Source: CAUZIZ01 sp965222655
Lineage (GTDB): Bacteria > Acidobacteriota > UBA6911 > RPQK01 > JAJDTT01
Reading direction: 5' to 3'
Assembly (NCBI GenBank): GCA_965222655.1
Contig: CBDCUP010000018.1
Coordinates: forward strand, 682,001-746,000
Length of the DNA: 64,000 nucleotides
Shown here: positions 1 through 9,644 of the stretch, piece by piece
Position numbering within the stretch: position 1 is the first letter of the stretch
Layout: each line of letters begins with the position of its first letter
Made by a program: the position numbers and the translations under genes
Notes under the pieces: model-generated
Databases searched by the model: none
What the model was told of the DNA's origin: nothing
What the model saw: the letters and a program-made list of their open reading frames with translations, nothing else

Positions 1-2663
1 AGCGCCTGGTCGCGGATCATGGCTGCCGGCAGCCGCAAGCGCGGACCACGGGCGAGGAGGCGATTCTCGGGATCCTTATTCAACAGCTCCGGCCTCACTC
101 GGGACGATTGACGGTAGGTGTCACTCATGACAATCGTCTTCAGGATCGCCTTGACGTCCCACCCACTTTCCACGAACTCGAGGGCGAGCCAATCCAAAAG
201 GTCCAAATGGAGGGGGCGCTCGCCTTGAGTTCCAAAATCCTCTGCGGTCTTGACAAGACCCACGCCGAAGAGCATCTGCCAAAATCGGTTCACAGTGACA
301 CGGGGCGTCAGTGGATTGGAAGGATCCACCAGCCAGCGGGCAAGGCCCAGCCGATTATTTGGGTAAGCCCGAGCCAGCGGAGGAAGAGCCTTGGGGACGC
401 CAGGGGATACCCTAGCTCCCGGAGCGTCGTAGGCACCTCGGTTCAAGACGAAGGTCTCCCGCGGAGTTTTGCGCTCCTTCATCACCATGACGCTGGGAAT
501 AGATTCCGAAAACTCCCGGTGCTGCTTTTTCAGCTTCGCCAGGTTGTGACGGGCTTCCTGGACTGCGGCGGGTGCATATTGATCCAGAAAACAGAAGCGG
601 AGCTTATTGGCCTGGGCGGGGGAGCGTGGATCCAGGGGCAGTGCGGCGATCTCGGGCACGGTCTGGCGTAGGGCGAGTACTGCTGCCTCCTCGGGAGAAA
701 GCATCCTACGGTAGACTCGGACCTCATCGATATATCCCCGAAAACGATCCTTGGGCCCCTCGCCGGCTCCGATCCGAAAGGGTGCCGGGGGTCCCATCGG
801 CCAGTTCATCTTGTCGAACAACACTCGAAGTTTCGCCGACTCGCCGTTGACGTAGAGTTTCAACCCCTCTGACTTCCGTTTGCCGTCGTAGGTCATCAGG
901 ACGTGTTGCCAGAGGTTGAGCTCCAGGGGCCGCTCGGTCTCCAGGCGCAGCCCCAGATCCTCCCAGCGCTTGGTGAGGTGCACGCGGAGTCGTCCGCTTC
1001 TGAGGTAGAGGCCATACCCGTTGCCATGGTACTCATCCGTGACGCTGGAGATGATGGCTCCGTCGGGGGCAGTGGGGTAGATCCAGGACCCCATACTGAA
1101 CGGGTCCAGGTAGTCGAAGGGAACGACCTTGTCGGCGTCGACGAATCCCCGGCCATCGAAGCTTGCGGCCTGGCCTATGCTTCCGGGGACAAAGGTCAAT
1201 ATATCCCCCTGCATGCCGACCACCACCGGCTGCTTCACCTCCAAGCCACCGGCTTCCTCAGGATCGGACTCAGCGCCGTAGGACGGGGAAGGGGCGACTT
1301 CGTAGATGCCTGCCCGTTCCTCCAGGTCACCGTCCAGAGGAAAGTGCAGGAGGAGTCCTTCAGGTACGGACCAATCGGATATTTCGGATCCGCCGACCCA
1401 GGCTTCCCAGGCCGGCTGTCTTTCCCGAACCTTGTCCTGGAGCGCCGCGTATTTCTGTTCGGCAGCCGCCAGCTCCCGGCTCAACTGTTTCAGCGTGGCC
1501 TGCTGCTCCGGGGTTGGCGCTTTGATCAGGGGCTCCTCGTTCGCGAAGTTGTAGACGAATCCTTTTTCCGGAACGTTGTTGAAGTAGGCGAACAACTGGT
1601 AGTACTCCTTCTGGCTGATGGGATCGAACTTGTGGTCGTGACAGCGAGCACAGCCGACGGTCAATCCCAGCCACACGGTCGAAGTGGTCTCGAGCCGATC
1701 GGCCACGTACTCCACCCTGAACTCCTCGTCGATGATTCCTCCTTCGGCGTTGCTCCGATGATTGCGGTTGAATGCGGTGGCAATGATCTGGTCTCGGGTG
1801 GCATTGGGCAGCATATCGCCCGCGATTTGCTCGATAGTGAAGCGATCAAAAGGCAGGTTCCGGTTGAAGGCAGCGATGACCCAGTCCCGCCAGCGCCACA
1901 TGCTCCGCTCGCCGTCGCTCAGATAACCGTTGGTGTCGGCGTAGCGGGCCACGTCGAGCCAGAGGCCCGCCATCCGCTCACCGTATCGGGGGGACTGGAG
2001 AAGGCGATCGACCACGTTTTCGTATGCTCGAGCCGAAGAATCATTCAGGAACGCGTCGACCTCCAGGGGTGAAGGTGGCAGACCCGTGAGATCGAGCGCC
2101 AGTCGGCGAATCAGTATTGCAGGATCGGCCTCGGGAGAGGGCTTCAGACCCTCTCGTTTGAGCCTACTCAGGATGAAGAAGTCAATTGGGTTGTCGTGGG
2201 TTTCTAGCGCCGGGTCAGGCACCCGCCCAGGGGCCCTGAACGACCAGTGTCCCTGCCATTGAGCACCCTCTTCAATCCATCGTCGGATGCGGTCTATTTG
2301 CTCATCGGTCAGCCGGTTGTGGCCGAGGGACGCAGGAGGCATACGGACGGCTTCGTCCTCGGCAACGATCCGCTGCCACAGCAGGCTGGCGGAAGGGTCG
2401 CCCGGGACGACCGCGAGAGCACCGCTGCTCAGAGGGGAGAGGATTCCCTCCCGGGTGTCGAGCCGAAAAGTGGTCTTGGGGGCGCTCGGATCGGGACCGT
2501 GGCAGGAAAAGCACCTTTCAGAAAGAATCGGCCGAATATCGCGGTTGAACTCGATGTCCCCAGGAGCTGGGCGGGACTCCGCGCATAGTTCTAGCTGTAG
2601 GAAGCTTGTCAAGAGCAGGAAAGGACTCAATGTCAGGAGTCTGAGGCAGCCAGTTTTGGACAC
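1..2663 (-). CDS. PSD1-type DUF1549/DUF1553 cytochrome with LamG domain, 3' end outside window
   Basis: This is an exported protein of the planctomycete/acidobacterial cytochrome family. The frame is open from a GTG at 2663 to the left edge, so the C-terminus is missing. The GTG start was chosen because it gives a basic start followed by a leucine-rich signal peptide (residues 7-26). A haem c motif CFSCH lies at residues 51-55. The DUF1549 core carries CARCHDHKFDP near residue 340. A concanavalin/LamG-like domain follows at about 437-660, and DUF1553 begins after it (RYANPNNRL-like and VNRFWQMLFG motifs). Such proteins usually pair with a DUF1501 protein, which would lie beyond the edge. Biochemical function is not established for the family; a role at the cell surface in polymer or redox metabolism is inference. 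Confidence 0.85.
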   Translation of the reverse strand, partial: MSKTGCLRLLTLSPFLLLTSFLQLELCAESRPAPGDIEFNRDIRPILSERCFSCHGPDPSAPKTTFRLDTREGILSPLSSGALAVVPGDPSASLLWQRIVAEDEAVRMPPASLGHNRLTDEQIDRIRRWIEEGAQWQGHWSFRAPGRVPDPALETHDNPIDFFILSRLKREGLKPSPEADPAILIRRLALDLTGLPPSPLEVDAFLNDSSARAYENVVDRLLQSPRYGERMAGLWLDVARYADTNGYLSDGERSMWRWRDWVIAAFNRNLPFDRFTIEQIAGDMLPNATRDQIIATAFNRNHRSNAEGGIIDEEFRVEYVADRLETTSTVWLGLTVGCARCHDHKFDPISQKEYYQLFAYFNNVPEKGFVYNFANEEPLIKAPTPEQQATLKQLSRELAAAEQKYAALQDKVRERQPAWEAWVGGSEISDWSVPEGLLLHFPLDGDLEERAGIYEVAPSPSYGAESDPEEAGGLEVKQPVVVGMQGDILTFVPGSIGQAASFDGRGFVDADKVVPFDYLDPFSMGSWIYPTAPDGAIISSVTDEYHGNGYGLYLRSGRLRVHLTKRWEDLGLRLETERPLELNLWQHVLMTYDGKRKSEGLKLYVNGESAKLRVLFDKMNWPMGPPAPFRIGAGEGPKDRFRGYIDEVRVYRRMLSPEEAAVLALRQTVPEIAALPLDPRSPAQANKLRFCFLDQYAPAAVQEARHNLAKLKKQHREFSESIPSVMVMKERKTPRETFVLNRGAYDAPGARVSPGVPKALPPLARAYPNNRLGLARWLVDPSNPLTPRVTVNRFWQMLFGVGLVKTAEDFGTQGERPLHLDLLDWLALEFVESGWDVKAILKTIVMSDTYRQSSRVRPELLNKDPENRLLARGPRLRLPAAMIRDQA

Positions 2664-2777
2664 GTGCTCGCTGAACACCGGTCCATTCTATCCTGCTCCA
2701 TCCTCCCTTGCATACTGGCGGCAAACTCTGCTCTTGAAGCTTTGCGACAAACATCATCGTGTCGCTCAGCTGAAACT

Positions 2778-3158
2778 TCATTGGAATCTTGCACGACGCT
2801 GCAGACCTGGGAAGTCCAGGTTGGCCTTCTCGACCGCCTTCCGGACCAACGGGTTTACGTCGGGTCCCCCGACGAGGAGCAGGGCCTGAGCCGTCTCGAG
2901 GTTGGCAACTTCTTCAGAGGCAATGATCCGTGGCTGGGCCCCGGTGAGCATGCCGATGTATTTTTGGAGCTCTGCTGCTGCAAGCTGGTAGAGGCCTTTC
3001 GCAGTTCCACTCAGGACGATTACCGACTCGGCTCGCCCTTCGCGAGCCACATGGCCTGGACCAGCCAGCAGACCAGGAGTGAGAAGCACAGTCAACGCGA
3101 AGCACGCCAGAGGCGGTCGTCTCTTAGCGGTCCGATGAGAACGGTCCTGGCGTACCAA
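2778..3158 (-). pseudogene. N-terminal fragment of a GH67-N/DUF4838-like secreted protein
   Basis: This 126-residue frame starts with a basic region and a signal-like hydrophobic stretch (about residues 18-33). It continues into a segment resembling the N-terminal domain that precedes alpha-glucuronidase-like catalytic domains: an AAAELQKYIGMLTG helix, then LLLVGGPDVNPLV. It stops abruptly where the catalytic domain should begin, and the next gene downstream on the strand (the PSD1 protein) starts about 115 bp later. A 5' remnant of a larger glycosidase, cut by deletion, is the simplest reading. The family match rests on pattern resemblance only. Confidence 0.45.
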
Positions 3159-3255
3159 CGTCTTCCCTATTTCGTTATTCTCTGATATGTCAGGATACAG
3201 GCCCTCGGGTCCGCGCTAGCGGCCTCGAGACCGAGACTACTGGAGGAAGCAGAAA

Positions 3256-5685
3256 ATGAAGCGATCTTGGGGTGCTTGGATTGGGAATCTGGGACTGGCC
3301 GCGGGACTGGTGTGCGGCTGGATATGGAGCCCGTCGGCCGCTGCCCTGGTGCTTGGCGGGGAGAACCCTCGGACCCTCGGCCCAGCGAGTTCTGGTTCGT
3401 TCCGGTACCAGGATGGAAAGTCGCTGGGACGCGTTCCCGACGTCCGAATGCACCGAAGGGAAGTGAAAGGAGTTCGGGGTGAGGTATATGTCTATGCCAC
3501 TTTCGCGATGACGTCGACCAATCCGGTTCCTCACCAGGACGGCCATCCCCAAGCTGCCCAAACCATCACAGTGGGAGAGAGAAAGTCCGGCGTTTTCTAC
3601 CCCGCGGTTCGGTTCGGGATGCGGAACGGCAAAGGTGTGCCGGGAGAGCAGTCGCAGCTGGTTCCCTGGGTCTCCGACGGTCGACTCGATTATTACGGGG
3701 GTTACGCTCGTCCGGACACACCCTACGATTTCAAACTCAAGCTCGATCTTCTCGCTGGGCATCTGAGGGTTTCCAGCAGCGGACGCGGCGATGACGATTG
3801 GTTTCTGCTGGTCGAACAGGCGCCGCTGATCAGCCCGGTTTCGGAGATCAATGAAGTGCGTGTGGAGCAGTATCCGCAGGCGCCGGCCATCCAGAGCTTC
3901 CTGATCGAGGGAAAGCCGCAGGCGGAGGCGGAAGCCCTGAGGCCGCACCCTCAGGCGAAAAGGAATCGCATGGTGAAGCCGAACTCTGATTTCAGGCTTC
4001 AAAGCATGCGGTCGCTGTGGCGCCGTCCCGGCCGGCACGTCACGATTTCCCGAGACCAGAATCGCTGGCAGGGGTTTGCGGACGTGGTTGCGAGTCCTTC
4101 CGGCAGGCTACTCGCCACCTACTGTGACGGACCCCGCCACGGCGGTCTGGGGAAATCGGTCATCCGTATGAGTGACGACCTGGGTAAGACCTGGGGGGCG
4201 GAGAGGCTGATGGTCCCTTCGCACGGAACCAATGAGCGCCTTCAACGGCTCCGGGACGGGTCCCTGCTCTTCGTCAGTGGAGAGAAAGTGCCTACTTTTG
4301 AGATCAGACGCAGTACTGACGACGGCGAGACCTGGACCGTCGTCGGAGGCTTCGATCTCCGAAAGCTGGGTCTCGAGACTCATTACGCGGTAAGTCATCT
4401 GCTGGAAGCCTCAGACGGGACTTGGTTTCTGGTGAGTTCTGATCTCATGCCCAGGTCCGAGTCAGATTCGGAGAATCGTCCCCGGGAGAGGTTGCAGGTC
4501 TTCCGCTCCAAAGATCTGGGCCAGAGCTGGGAGCTCCGTGCCTTGCTGGATACCTACCCTTCGAGCGGGCACTCCGGGAGCGAGGCCAGCATCCTGGAGA
4601 TGCCGGATGGACAGTTGGTGATCTACGCTCGGGAGAGTCGGGAAGACGGCTATCCGGCGTTCCGTGTTTTCTCCCGGGACGGGGGCAAGACGTGGTCCCA
4701 GCCCGAAGATCTACCTATTCAGGTGTCAGGCCGCGTCAAGGCGGATTTTCTCTCCGATGGACGGATCATGCTGACGTCGCGGACCTACATGGGCCGACCC
4801 GCACTGCGGGCCTGGGTGGAGGATCCTCTTGCCCAGGTCGGCTTTCAGATTGGCGGGATCCATTTCAACGACCACTCCAGCAAAGGGCTCAAGGATGGAG
4901 CTTTGTACATCGACAGCGACGGTCGCAGCGGCCAGTTCACCAGGTACCTGCTGCGTCCACCGCACGGGCCGAAAGGTCGAATCGAGCTGACTGCCGAAGT
5001 CCTGGTCAAGGAAAACCGGGGCCAGGCTGCCACCATCGCGGTTCCCTTTGCCGGGCAGCTGCGGATTTTTCCTGATCGTGTGGATTTTGTGGGAGACGAG
5101 ACGATCTCGGCGGCGGTAACACCCAACCGGTATCACACTTATCGTGTGATCAGCCATCAAGGACGGGTTGAGATTTTCGTGGATGACAAACGCGCGCTCG
5201 AAAGCTCCAAGCTCGACAGTCGGCGGCTTCGGCACAGCTGGTCTCCACCTCCTGGCGGCCCCCTTCTTTTTTCCTTCGGTAACTATCCGCAGCCCGAGGT
5301 CTACCCGCCGACGTTGGATTATGTGAGGACCCAGATGTTTAGCCCGCAAATCACGCCCGAGGTGACGGGCCTCAGCCTCTGGAAGCGTGTCGAGGCGACC
5401 GTCACGGATCTCAATGGGCGCGTGCACCGAACGTCCTGGGCGGCGGAAAGAGGTGGGTTTCCCGACCAGTATCAGCTCGATCATGTTCTGGAGATCGAAG
5501 CCAGCGTGTTCGGCATCGACCAGGGATACTCCGGATGGACCCCGTTGCCTGACGGACGACTCTTCGTGGTGAACTACACGGACGACACGGCCGTCGCCTG
5601 GCCCGCCACACGTCCCTATGTCTATCGCTGTTCCTGGATTCGAGGGACGTACGTGCTGCCATCTGATCTTCCAGCGGCAGAGTGA
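3256..5685 (+). CDS. secreted BNR-repeat sialidase-like protein
   Basis: This 809-residue protein has a signal peptide (residues 1-30, hydrophobic, ending near ASA-like SAAALV). A short all-beta N-terminal region is followed by a six-bladed sialidase-type propeller. Asp-box motifs (SxDxGxTW) are visible as SDDLGKTW, STDDGETW, SKDLGQSW and SRDGGKTW. After about residue 520 there is a LamG-like jelly-roll segment (GRIELTAEVLVK ... VEIFVDDKRAL), then a return to propeller sequence ending SGWTPLPDGRLFVVNY. The start is supported by GGAGG ten bases upstream. Substrate cannot be told from sequence: many acidobacterial and planctomycete members of this fold are not proven sialidases. It stands alone between a minus-strand remnant and degenerate DNA. 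Confidence 0.85.
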   Translation: MKRSWGAWIGNLGLAAGLVCGWIWSPSAAALVLGGENPRTLGPASSGSFRYQDGKSLGRVPDVRMHRREVKGVRGEVYVYATFAMTSTNPVPHQDGHPQAAQTITVGERKSGVFYPAVRFGMRNGKGVPGEQSQLVPWVSDGRLDYYGGYARPDTPYDFKLKLDLLAGHLRVSSSGRGDDDWFLLVEQAPLISPVSEINEVRVEQYPQAPAIQSFLIEGKPQAEAEALRPHPQAKRNRMVKPNSDFRLQSMRSLWRRPGRHVTISRDQNRWQGFADVVASPSGRLLATYCDGPRHGGLGKSVIRMSDDLGKTWGAERLMVPSHGTNERLQRLRDGSLLFVSGEKVPTFEIRRSTDDGETWTVVGGFDLRKLGLETHYAVSHLLEASDGTWFLVSSDLMPRSESDSENRPRERLQVFRSKDLGQSWELRALLDTYPSSGHSGSEASILEMPDGQLVIYARESREDGYPAFRVFSRDGGKTWSQPEDLPIQVSGRVKADFLSDGRIMLTSRTYMGRPALRAWVEDPLAQVGFQIGGIHFNDHSSKGLKDGALYIDSDGRSGQFTRYLLRPPHGPKGRIELTAEVLVKENRGQAATIAVPFAGQLRIFPDRVDFVGDETISAAVTPNRYHTYRVISHQGRVEIFVDDKRALESSKLDSRRLRHSWSPPPGGPLLFSFGNYPQPEVYPPTLDYVRTQMFSPQITPEVTGLSLWKRVEATVTDLNGRVHRTSWAAERGGFPDQYQLDHVLEIEASVFGIDQGYSGWTPLPDGRLFVVNYTDDTAVAWPATRPYVYRCSWIRGTYVLPSDLPAAE

Positions 5686-5824
5686 CGACCGCGTGGCGGT
5701 GGTCTCCAGGCCGTTGTGCCTCGACCCAAAAGGCTCGACATTGGTATCGAGCAAGAAGGGGTTGAAATGGATATTCGATGCCGACTGTTCTTCGGCCGCT
5801 CCTCAATAGAAGAGCTCGAGCTCT

Positions 5825-6392
5825 TCAGTCGGGCCAATCCGGGACCTCGTCCCAGAAGAGCGAGTCGCAGGAGGCTCGGAGGGCTTGAGCCTGCTGCGGC
5901 GAAAGCGATTCCAGAAAGCTCTCGAGTTTGTGAGGGAAGAGTCTGGTTGGTGGAGCGCGTTGGGGCTGCTGCCAGCCATCGAGGTGTTGGAGGATTCTTC
6001 GAATCACACTGGGTGGTTCGATCACCGCGATGATTTCAAGCTACATTAGGGACACTCCAAAGGGTCGATTTCATAGACCTTGCGGAGCAACCGCGCCCAG
6101 CTGCGCTGCCGCTGCTGGGAGAAGCTCTCGGCCGGAGAGTGCTCCTCCGAGTCCGACGCCGGGGAGGCGCCGTTGCCGGTGGCCCGGGTGGCGGCCTGGC
6201 GCCGCTTAATAACGGCTCATCTGCTCTCCCGGGTCTGGAATATGGGAGGTCACCAAGGCGATCCAATCCAGGGCATCCAGGCTGCGGCGGACGCCTTTGG
6301 CGGTGCGGTATTCGATCCGACCCTGGTTGGGATCGTAGTACAGTCGGCTGGCGGCGAAACTGGGACGGAGGATGTAGGCGGCCAGACGCTAG
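5825..6392 (-). pseudogene. IS91-family transposase, C-terminal remnant
   Basis: Reading the minus strand downstream from 6392 gives LAAYILRPSFAASRLYYD, then LDALDWIALVTSHIPDPGEQ. These match the part of IS91-type Y2 transposases after the catalytic tyrosines. A TAA follows SRY. The frame then resumes as RSWARLLRKVYEIDPLECP, where the usual zinc-binding CPxC motif is broken by another TAA. The tail EPPSVIRRILQHLDGW completes the canonical C-terminus and ends at 5825. The N-terminal two thirds are absent and two stops interrupt the rest, so it is inactive. It abuts an FG-GAP-like gene fragment at about 6392. Confidence 0.75.
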
Positions 6393-6985
6393 GTGAAGGT
6401 AGCCCGCTTTGAGATGTCTGGCCTCGTTTGACTGTGGGTGCTCCAGATAACGGATTGCCACCGGGTCTGCAAACTCGAACCGGTCGATGCTTCCCACCCT
6501 GGGGTAGCAGACGATGCCTCCGGGTGGTCGATCAGGCGAGTAGGTGTAGATGACCGTCCCGACCAGGTCTCGCTTCCCGTCTTTGGTGAGGTCGCCGAGC
6601 TCTCCCAGGATTGGAAGAGCGATGGGTTTAAGAGTGCCGTGATTGTAGCGAAGCAGGTCCCCGGTACCGATCATCGGGATGTATCGACGAGGTTCCAAAG
6701 CAGGCCGGACGGGTCTCAGCTCAAACTGCAGCTCGTAATCCCTGAGATCGGGATCCTCGACGACCCATTGGACCCGACCCCGGGGACCGTGGTCGAAATC
6801 GTCCCAAGGGCGTGGGGCAGGATCCGTCCAGGACTTCCTTCCCGCACCCGGATCGAATTGGGATCCAAGACCCCTTTGAATCCGGCCTCTCGTGCCAATG
6901 AGGAAAAGTCGATCCAGGGGTCCAGTGGGACCTTGGAGAAGGGAAGGGCGGAAGCAAGACGGAGGGAAACCGCGAGTTTGCGGGT
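6393..6985 (-). pseudogene. fragment of an FG-GAP/VCBS-like repeat protein
   Basis: Minus-strand translation contains PRRYIPMIGTGDLLRYNHG, ALPILGELGDLTKDGKRDL and PPGGIVCYPRVGSIDRFEF. These are typical of exported propeller proteins with DxDGxxD-like calcium loops. Upstream sequence (REAGFKGVLDPNSIRVREG) belongs to the same gene but is in a different frame near 6820, so at least one frameshift is present. The 3' part is replaced by the IS91 transposase remnant at about 6392. The upstream end meets an unrelated plus-strand isochorismatase fragment near 6985. The original function is unknown. Confidence 0.5.
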
Positions 6986-7366
6986 TTCCCGGTCCGGGGG
7001 GATTCAGGACACGAGATCCTGGACCAGGTCGCTCCCAGGAGGGGAGAGCTGGTCCTCGACAAGAACACCAGCAGTGCCTTCCACAGCTCGCCCATGGATC
7101 TGCTGCTCCGCAATATGAAGGTTGAGACCCTGGAGCTGACTGGCCTGGCTACCGATCAGTGCGTCCTGGCGACCGCCATCGAGGCCGCCGACCGGGGGTT
7201 TCATGTGATCCTTGCGGCTGATGCCTGTGCCGGATTCGATGCCGGCAGCGCCGAGGCGGTCCAGATCCTCTTCGGGCGGGTGTGGAGATATGTCATGCAG
7301 ACGGACGACACTGTCCACTGGCTCAGGACGGGGGAGAAGCACAGCCGCACCCGCCTTCCCGCTTAG
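6985..7366 (+). pseudogene. isochorismatase-family cysteine hydrolase, C-terminal fragment
   Basis: The plus-strand frame reads RGDSGHEILDQVAPRRGEL, LDKNTSSAFHSSPMDLLL and then ETLELTGLATDQCVLATA. This is the C-terminal half of isochorismatase-like hydrolases: the TGxATDxCVxxTA motif carries the catalytic cysteine (C in TDQCV), followed by ADRGFHVILAADACAG. The N-terminal portion with the catalytic Asp and Lys is missing; sequence upstream of 6985 belongs to a minus-strand gene. No convincing start codon with a ribosome binding site exists for the whole fragment, so it is probably dead. Nicotinamidase or other amidases of this fold are equally possible origins. Confidence 0.7.
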
Positions 7367-7399
7367 AACCGGCTACATTTGCCTGGAGGCCGAAGCCAC

Positions 7400-8623
7400 T
7401 CATGTGCCAGCCAGGAAGGGTGTTCGTGGGAAGTCCATCAGGAGCTCGGGACCTTCCTCCGTGACGTGGCAGACATCACCCAGGGGGACGAACAGCTTAC
7501 CTGAGTCGGGCAACGAGAAAGCCGCGTGGATGACGGCAGTCATCCCGGACTTGAGCGGTTGCTGGTTCGCCTCGCTCAACGGTACGGGCTGCTCACTGTA
7601 GTCCATGCCGATGCCATGGCCGATCCGCCCGCCCTGGAGCTCGAGGCCCAATTCCACTCCTCTTTCCCGGACCGCGCGAGCCACCTCTCGAATAGCAACG
7701 CCGGATTTGAGATTGGCGAGGCCGGCGTCCTGGGCCTGTCGGGCGCGCTCACAGAGGCTGTCCAGCGACTGTGAAGGTTTCCCCAACGTACCCGTACGCT
7801 GCCCATGGCACCAGTATCCCCGGTAGACGACGTAAGAGCAGGAGGCCATGAGATCTCCCTCTCCCAGCATTCTCTCATGGGGCTTGATATCCAGCCGTGA
7901 GTCGTCCCAGCTCGTCGGTGGGCCCGAAGCCATCCAGTACTTGGCGTGGTCGGCACCTTCGCGGCGGACTGTCCGTTCCATCTCTGCCAGGATCTCAATT
8001 CCCCTCATTCCCGGCCTGGCAACCTCCAGCATCCGTTCAAACCCCAGGTCGCTCAGACTCGCAGCTTTGCGCATGTGTTCGATCTCGGCAGAGCTTTTGA
8101 CCGCGCGAACCCGGGAAACGACGTCGTCAACCCGTCTCATCCTCTCGCCCAGAATAATGGAGAGGCCCTGGTAGAAGGGCTGGGGCATATTGTCGATTCC
8201 AACCACTCCGACCTCCTTTCCGCCCAGTCCGTTCTCCTCCAGGATGGCCAGGGTCTCGCTGGCAAAGTTTCGAGGACCCGAGGCCGCAGCACCGCGCGAA
8301 ACCGCTACCGCATTCGGATCGACAGCCTGGACGAGACGGAGGTCCTCAATGGGTGAGACCTCGCGGATCTGTTCCAACATAAAGGGAAGTCCGGCGACCA
8401 GCAGGGCGGGAGGGCCCTTGCGGGGCAGGACCAGGGCCGAATCGACGATTCGATCATGGCTGGCCCATCCGCTGAGGTAACCCACGTGACCGGTCTGTCC
8501 CCACATATTGGCCATCGGAGGGGAGTAGACAAGCAAAGCTCCAAGATCCTCCTCATCCACGAAGTGTCGAACCGTCTCCTGGCGGCTTTCAATCTCATGT
8601 GCGATAGCTGGGGCAATGGACAT
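7400..8623 (-). CDS. M24 (pita-bread) peptidase homologue, metal ligands apparently lost
   Basis: This 407-residue cytosolic protein has an N-terminal creatinase-like domain (residues 1-160) and a C-terminal pita-bread domain. The ATG at 8623 was chosen over an upstream in-frame ATG because AAAGGAG sits 7 bases before it. The ligand positions differ from true aminopeptidase P/prolidase. The usual IDxG...SDxTRT segment reads SCSYVVYRGYWCHGQRTGT, and the usual IEPG reads VIHAAF. The histidine of GHGIGMDY is kept, and the last segment is GDVCHVTEEG. Loss of both Asp ligands and one Glu suggests a creatinase-type, metal-free hydrolase or a non-peptidase. It has no operon partner; its 3' end lies 34 bases from the isochorismatase fragment. 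Confidence 0.8.
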   Translation of the reverse strand: MSIAPAIAHEIESRQETVRHFVDEEDLGALLVYSPPMANMWGQTGHVGYLSGWASHDRIVDSALVLPRKGPPALLVAGLPFMLEQIREVSPIEDLRLVQAVDPNAVAVSRGAAASGPRNFASETLAILEENGLGGKEVGVVGIDNMPQPFYQGLSIILGERMRRVDDVVSRVRAVKSSAEIEHMRKAASLSDLGFERMLEVARPGMRGIEILAEMERTVRREGADHAKYWMASGPPTSWDDSRLDIKPHERMLGEGDLMASCSYVVYRGYWCHGQRTGTLGKPSQSLDSLCERARQAQDAGLANLKSGVAIREVARAVRERGVELGLELQGGRIGHGIGMDYSEQPVPLSEANQQPLKSGMTAVIHAAFSLPDSGKLFVPLGDVCHVTEEGPELLMDFPRTPFLAGT

Positions 8624-9049
8624 GGTTGTTCTCCTTTCCGGGTCGAACCCGCGGCTTGTCATCGGACGCAACGCTTGCTGCGGAACGCTCCCGAGAACGT
8701 TAGCACAGCCGGGAGTGGAGGTCATTCGGCCTCAGTGACCCCCGTTCAGACTGAACCAGTGCTGGCGCCCACACTTGGATCGACGGACGGTTTGACGTTG
8801 ACGGATTCCGGTCAAGGTAGGAGCATTGAGGATATGCACCAGGTCAGGATCGAGCCGGACCTGGACTCACTCCTCTCCCGAGATGACCTGGACGCAGTGA
8901 TCTACCGTCTTTCTTCAAACCTTAAATCCGTTTGCACGGACGATCTTGGAGGACGATGGGGCATCTCCACCCAAATAGAGCAGCAGTGGGCTTTACAGCA
9001 GTTACAGGGGGCTAGGTGCCGCTCAACTGATGAGAAACTTCTACCGTAA
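8624..9049. other. no gene recognised
   Basis: This is the leader region of the M24 gene followed by DNA with no recognisable coding signal. Short frames on the plus strand here have no family resemblance. Its right side grades into the first copy of the dispersed palindromic repeat at about 9050. Confidence 0.5.
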
Positions 9050-9113
9050 TAGCCCAGATCTGACCGTACAGACAGTGTCAGAGTAGACCGCCCCCGAACG
9101 GCCGCTTTCGCCT
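9050..9113 (-). repeat. dispersed palindromic repeat, left half (interrupted copy)
   Basis: The string AGCCCAGATCTGACCGTACA, then GACAGTGTC and GAACGGCCGCTTTCGCC, matches one half of the repeat seen complete at 59436-59585. The other half of this copy is at 12150-12310, displaced by nested insertions. Confidence 0.7.
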
Positions 9114-9182
9114 GAGGCCGTGTGAAAAGTCACAATTGGCTTTCTCAAATCGTCCCTAAGCCCGGCAAGATTTCAAGTAAGG
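9114..9182 (+). mobile_element. MITE with GTGTGAAAAGTC ends, left part
   Basis: The left terminal inverted repeat GTGTGAAAAGTCAC (9120-9133) pairs with GTGACTTTTCACAC at 12130-12143. About 166 bp of this MITE remain when the IS1380 element between 9183 and 12040 is removed. It sits at the centre of the dispersed palindromic repeat. Confidence 0.65.
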
Positions 9183-9644
9183 CTAGCCCGGATTTCTCAT
9201 GGAGAAAGCCGAAAGGGCGATTTTAGTCGATTTCTTGACGCCGGTCTGGGTCAAAGTCACAGGTGAGGGCGGTGCGGAGTGCGACAGTCGTCGTGAGGCC
9301 TGTCTCCAGAGCGGAAACCCGGTTTTTCAGACACAACTCAGGCGCCTCAGTGGCAGAGGGCTGGGATTTTGGATTTTCTTAGGGTCCCACTCGGGGATGG
9401 GTGAACCCCCTCGCCTTTAGGCGAAGCCTTCAGGAGGCTTGTGACAGCAAGCCGGTGTGCGTAGGGAAGGTAAGAGGCTAGAGTACGGCTTGCTGGGCGA
9501 GTCAGGGAAGTGGGCGCCGAGCCGAGTGAGACAGGCGATCAAGCGAGTCGCCTGCATCGGAGGCGAGGTCTTTAGGCGACTTTAGTCGCAGGTCGAATCC
9601 ACCGCCTTCAGGCGGTGGAGAGGTCACCTCAAGCTCAACTAGGC

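Noticed and set aside
903..2072. Long plus-strand frame (389 codons)
   Set aside because: It is antisense to the PSD1 cytochrome gene; such shadows are common in GC-rich DNA and the peptide has no family features.
3190..5754. Minus-strand frames of 282 and 342 codons
   Set aside because: Both lie opposite the clear sialidase gene at 3256-5685 and have no domain pattern.
5825..6100. Stop inside the CPxC motif of the IS91 remnant as possible recoding
   Set aside because: The codon is TAA, the gene is truncated and has another stop, so this is plain decay.
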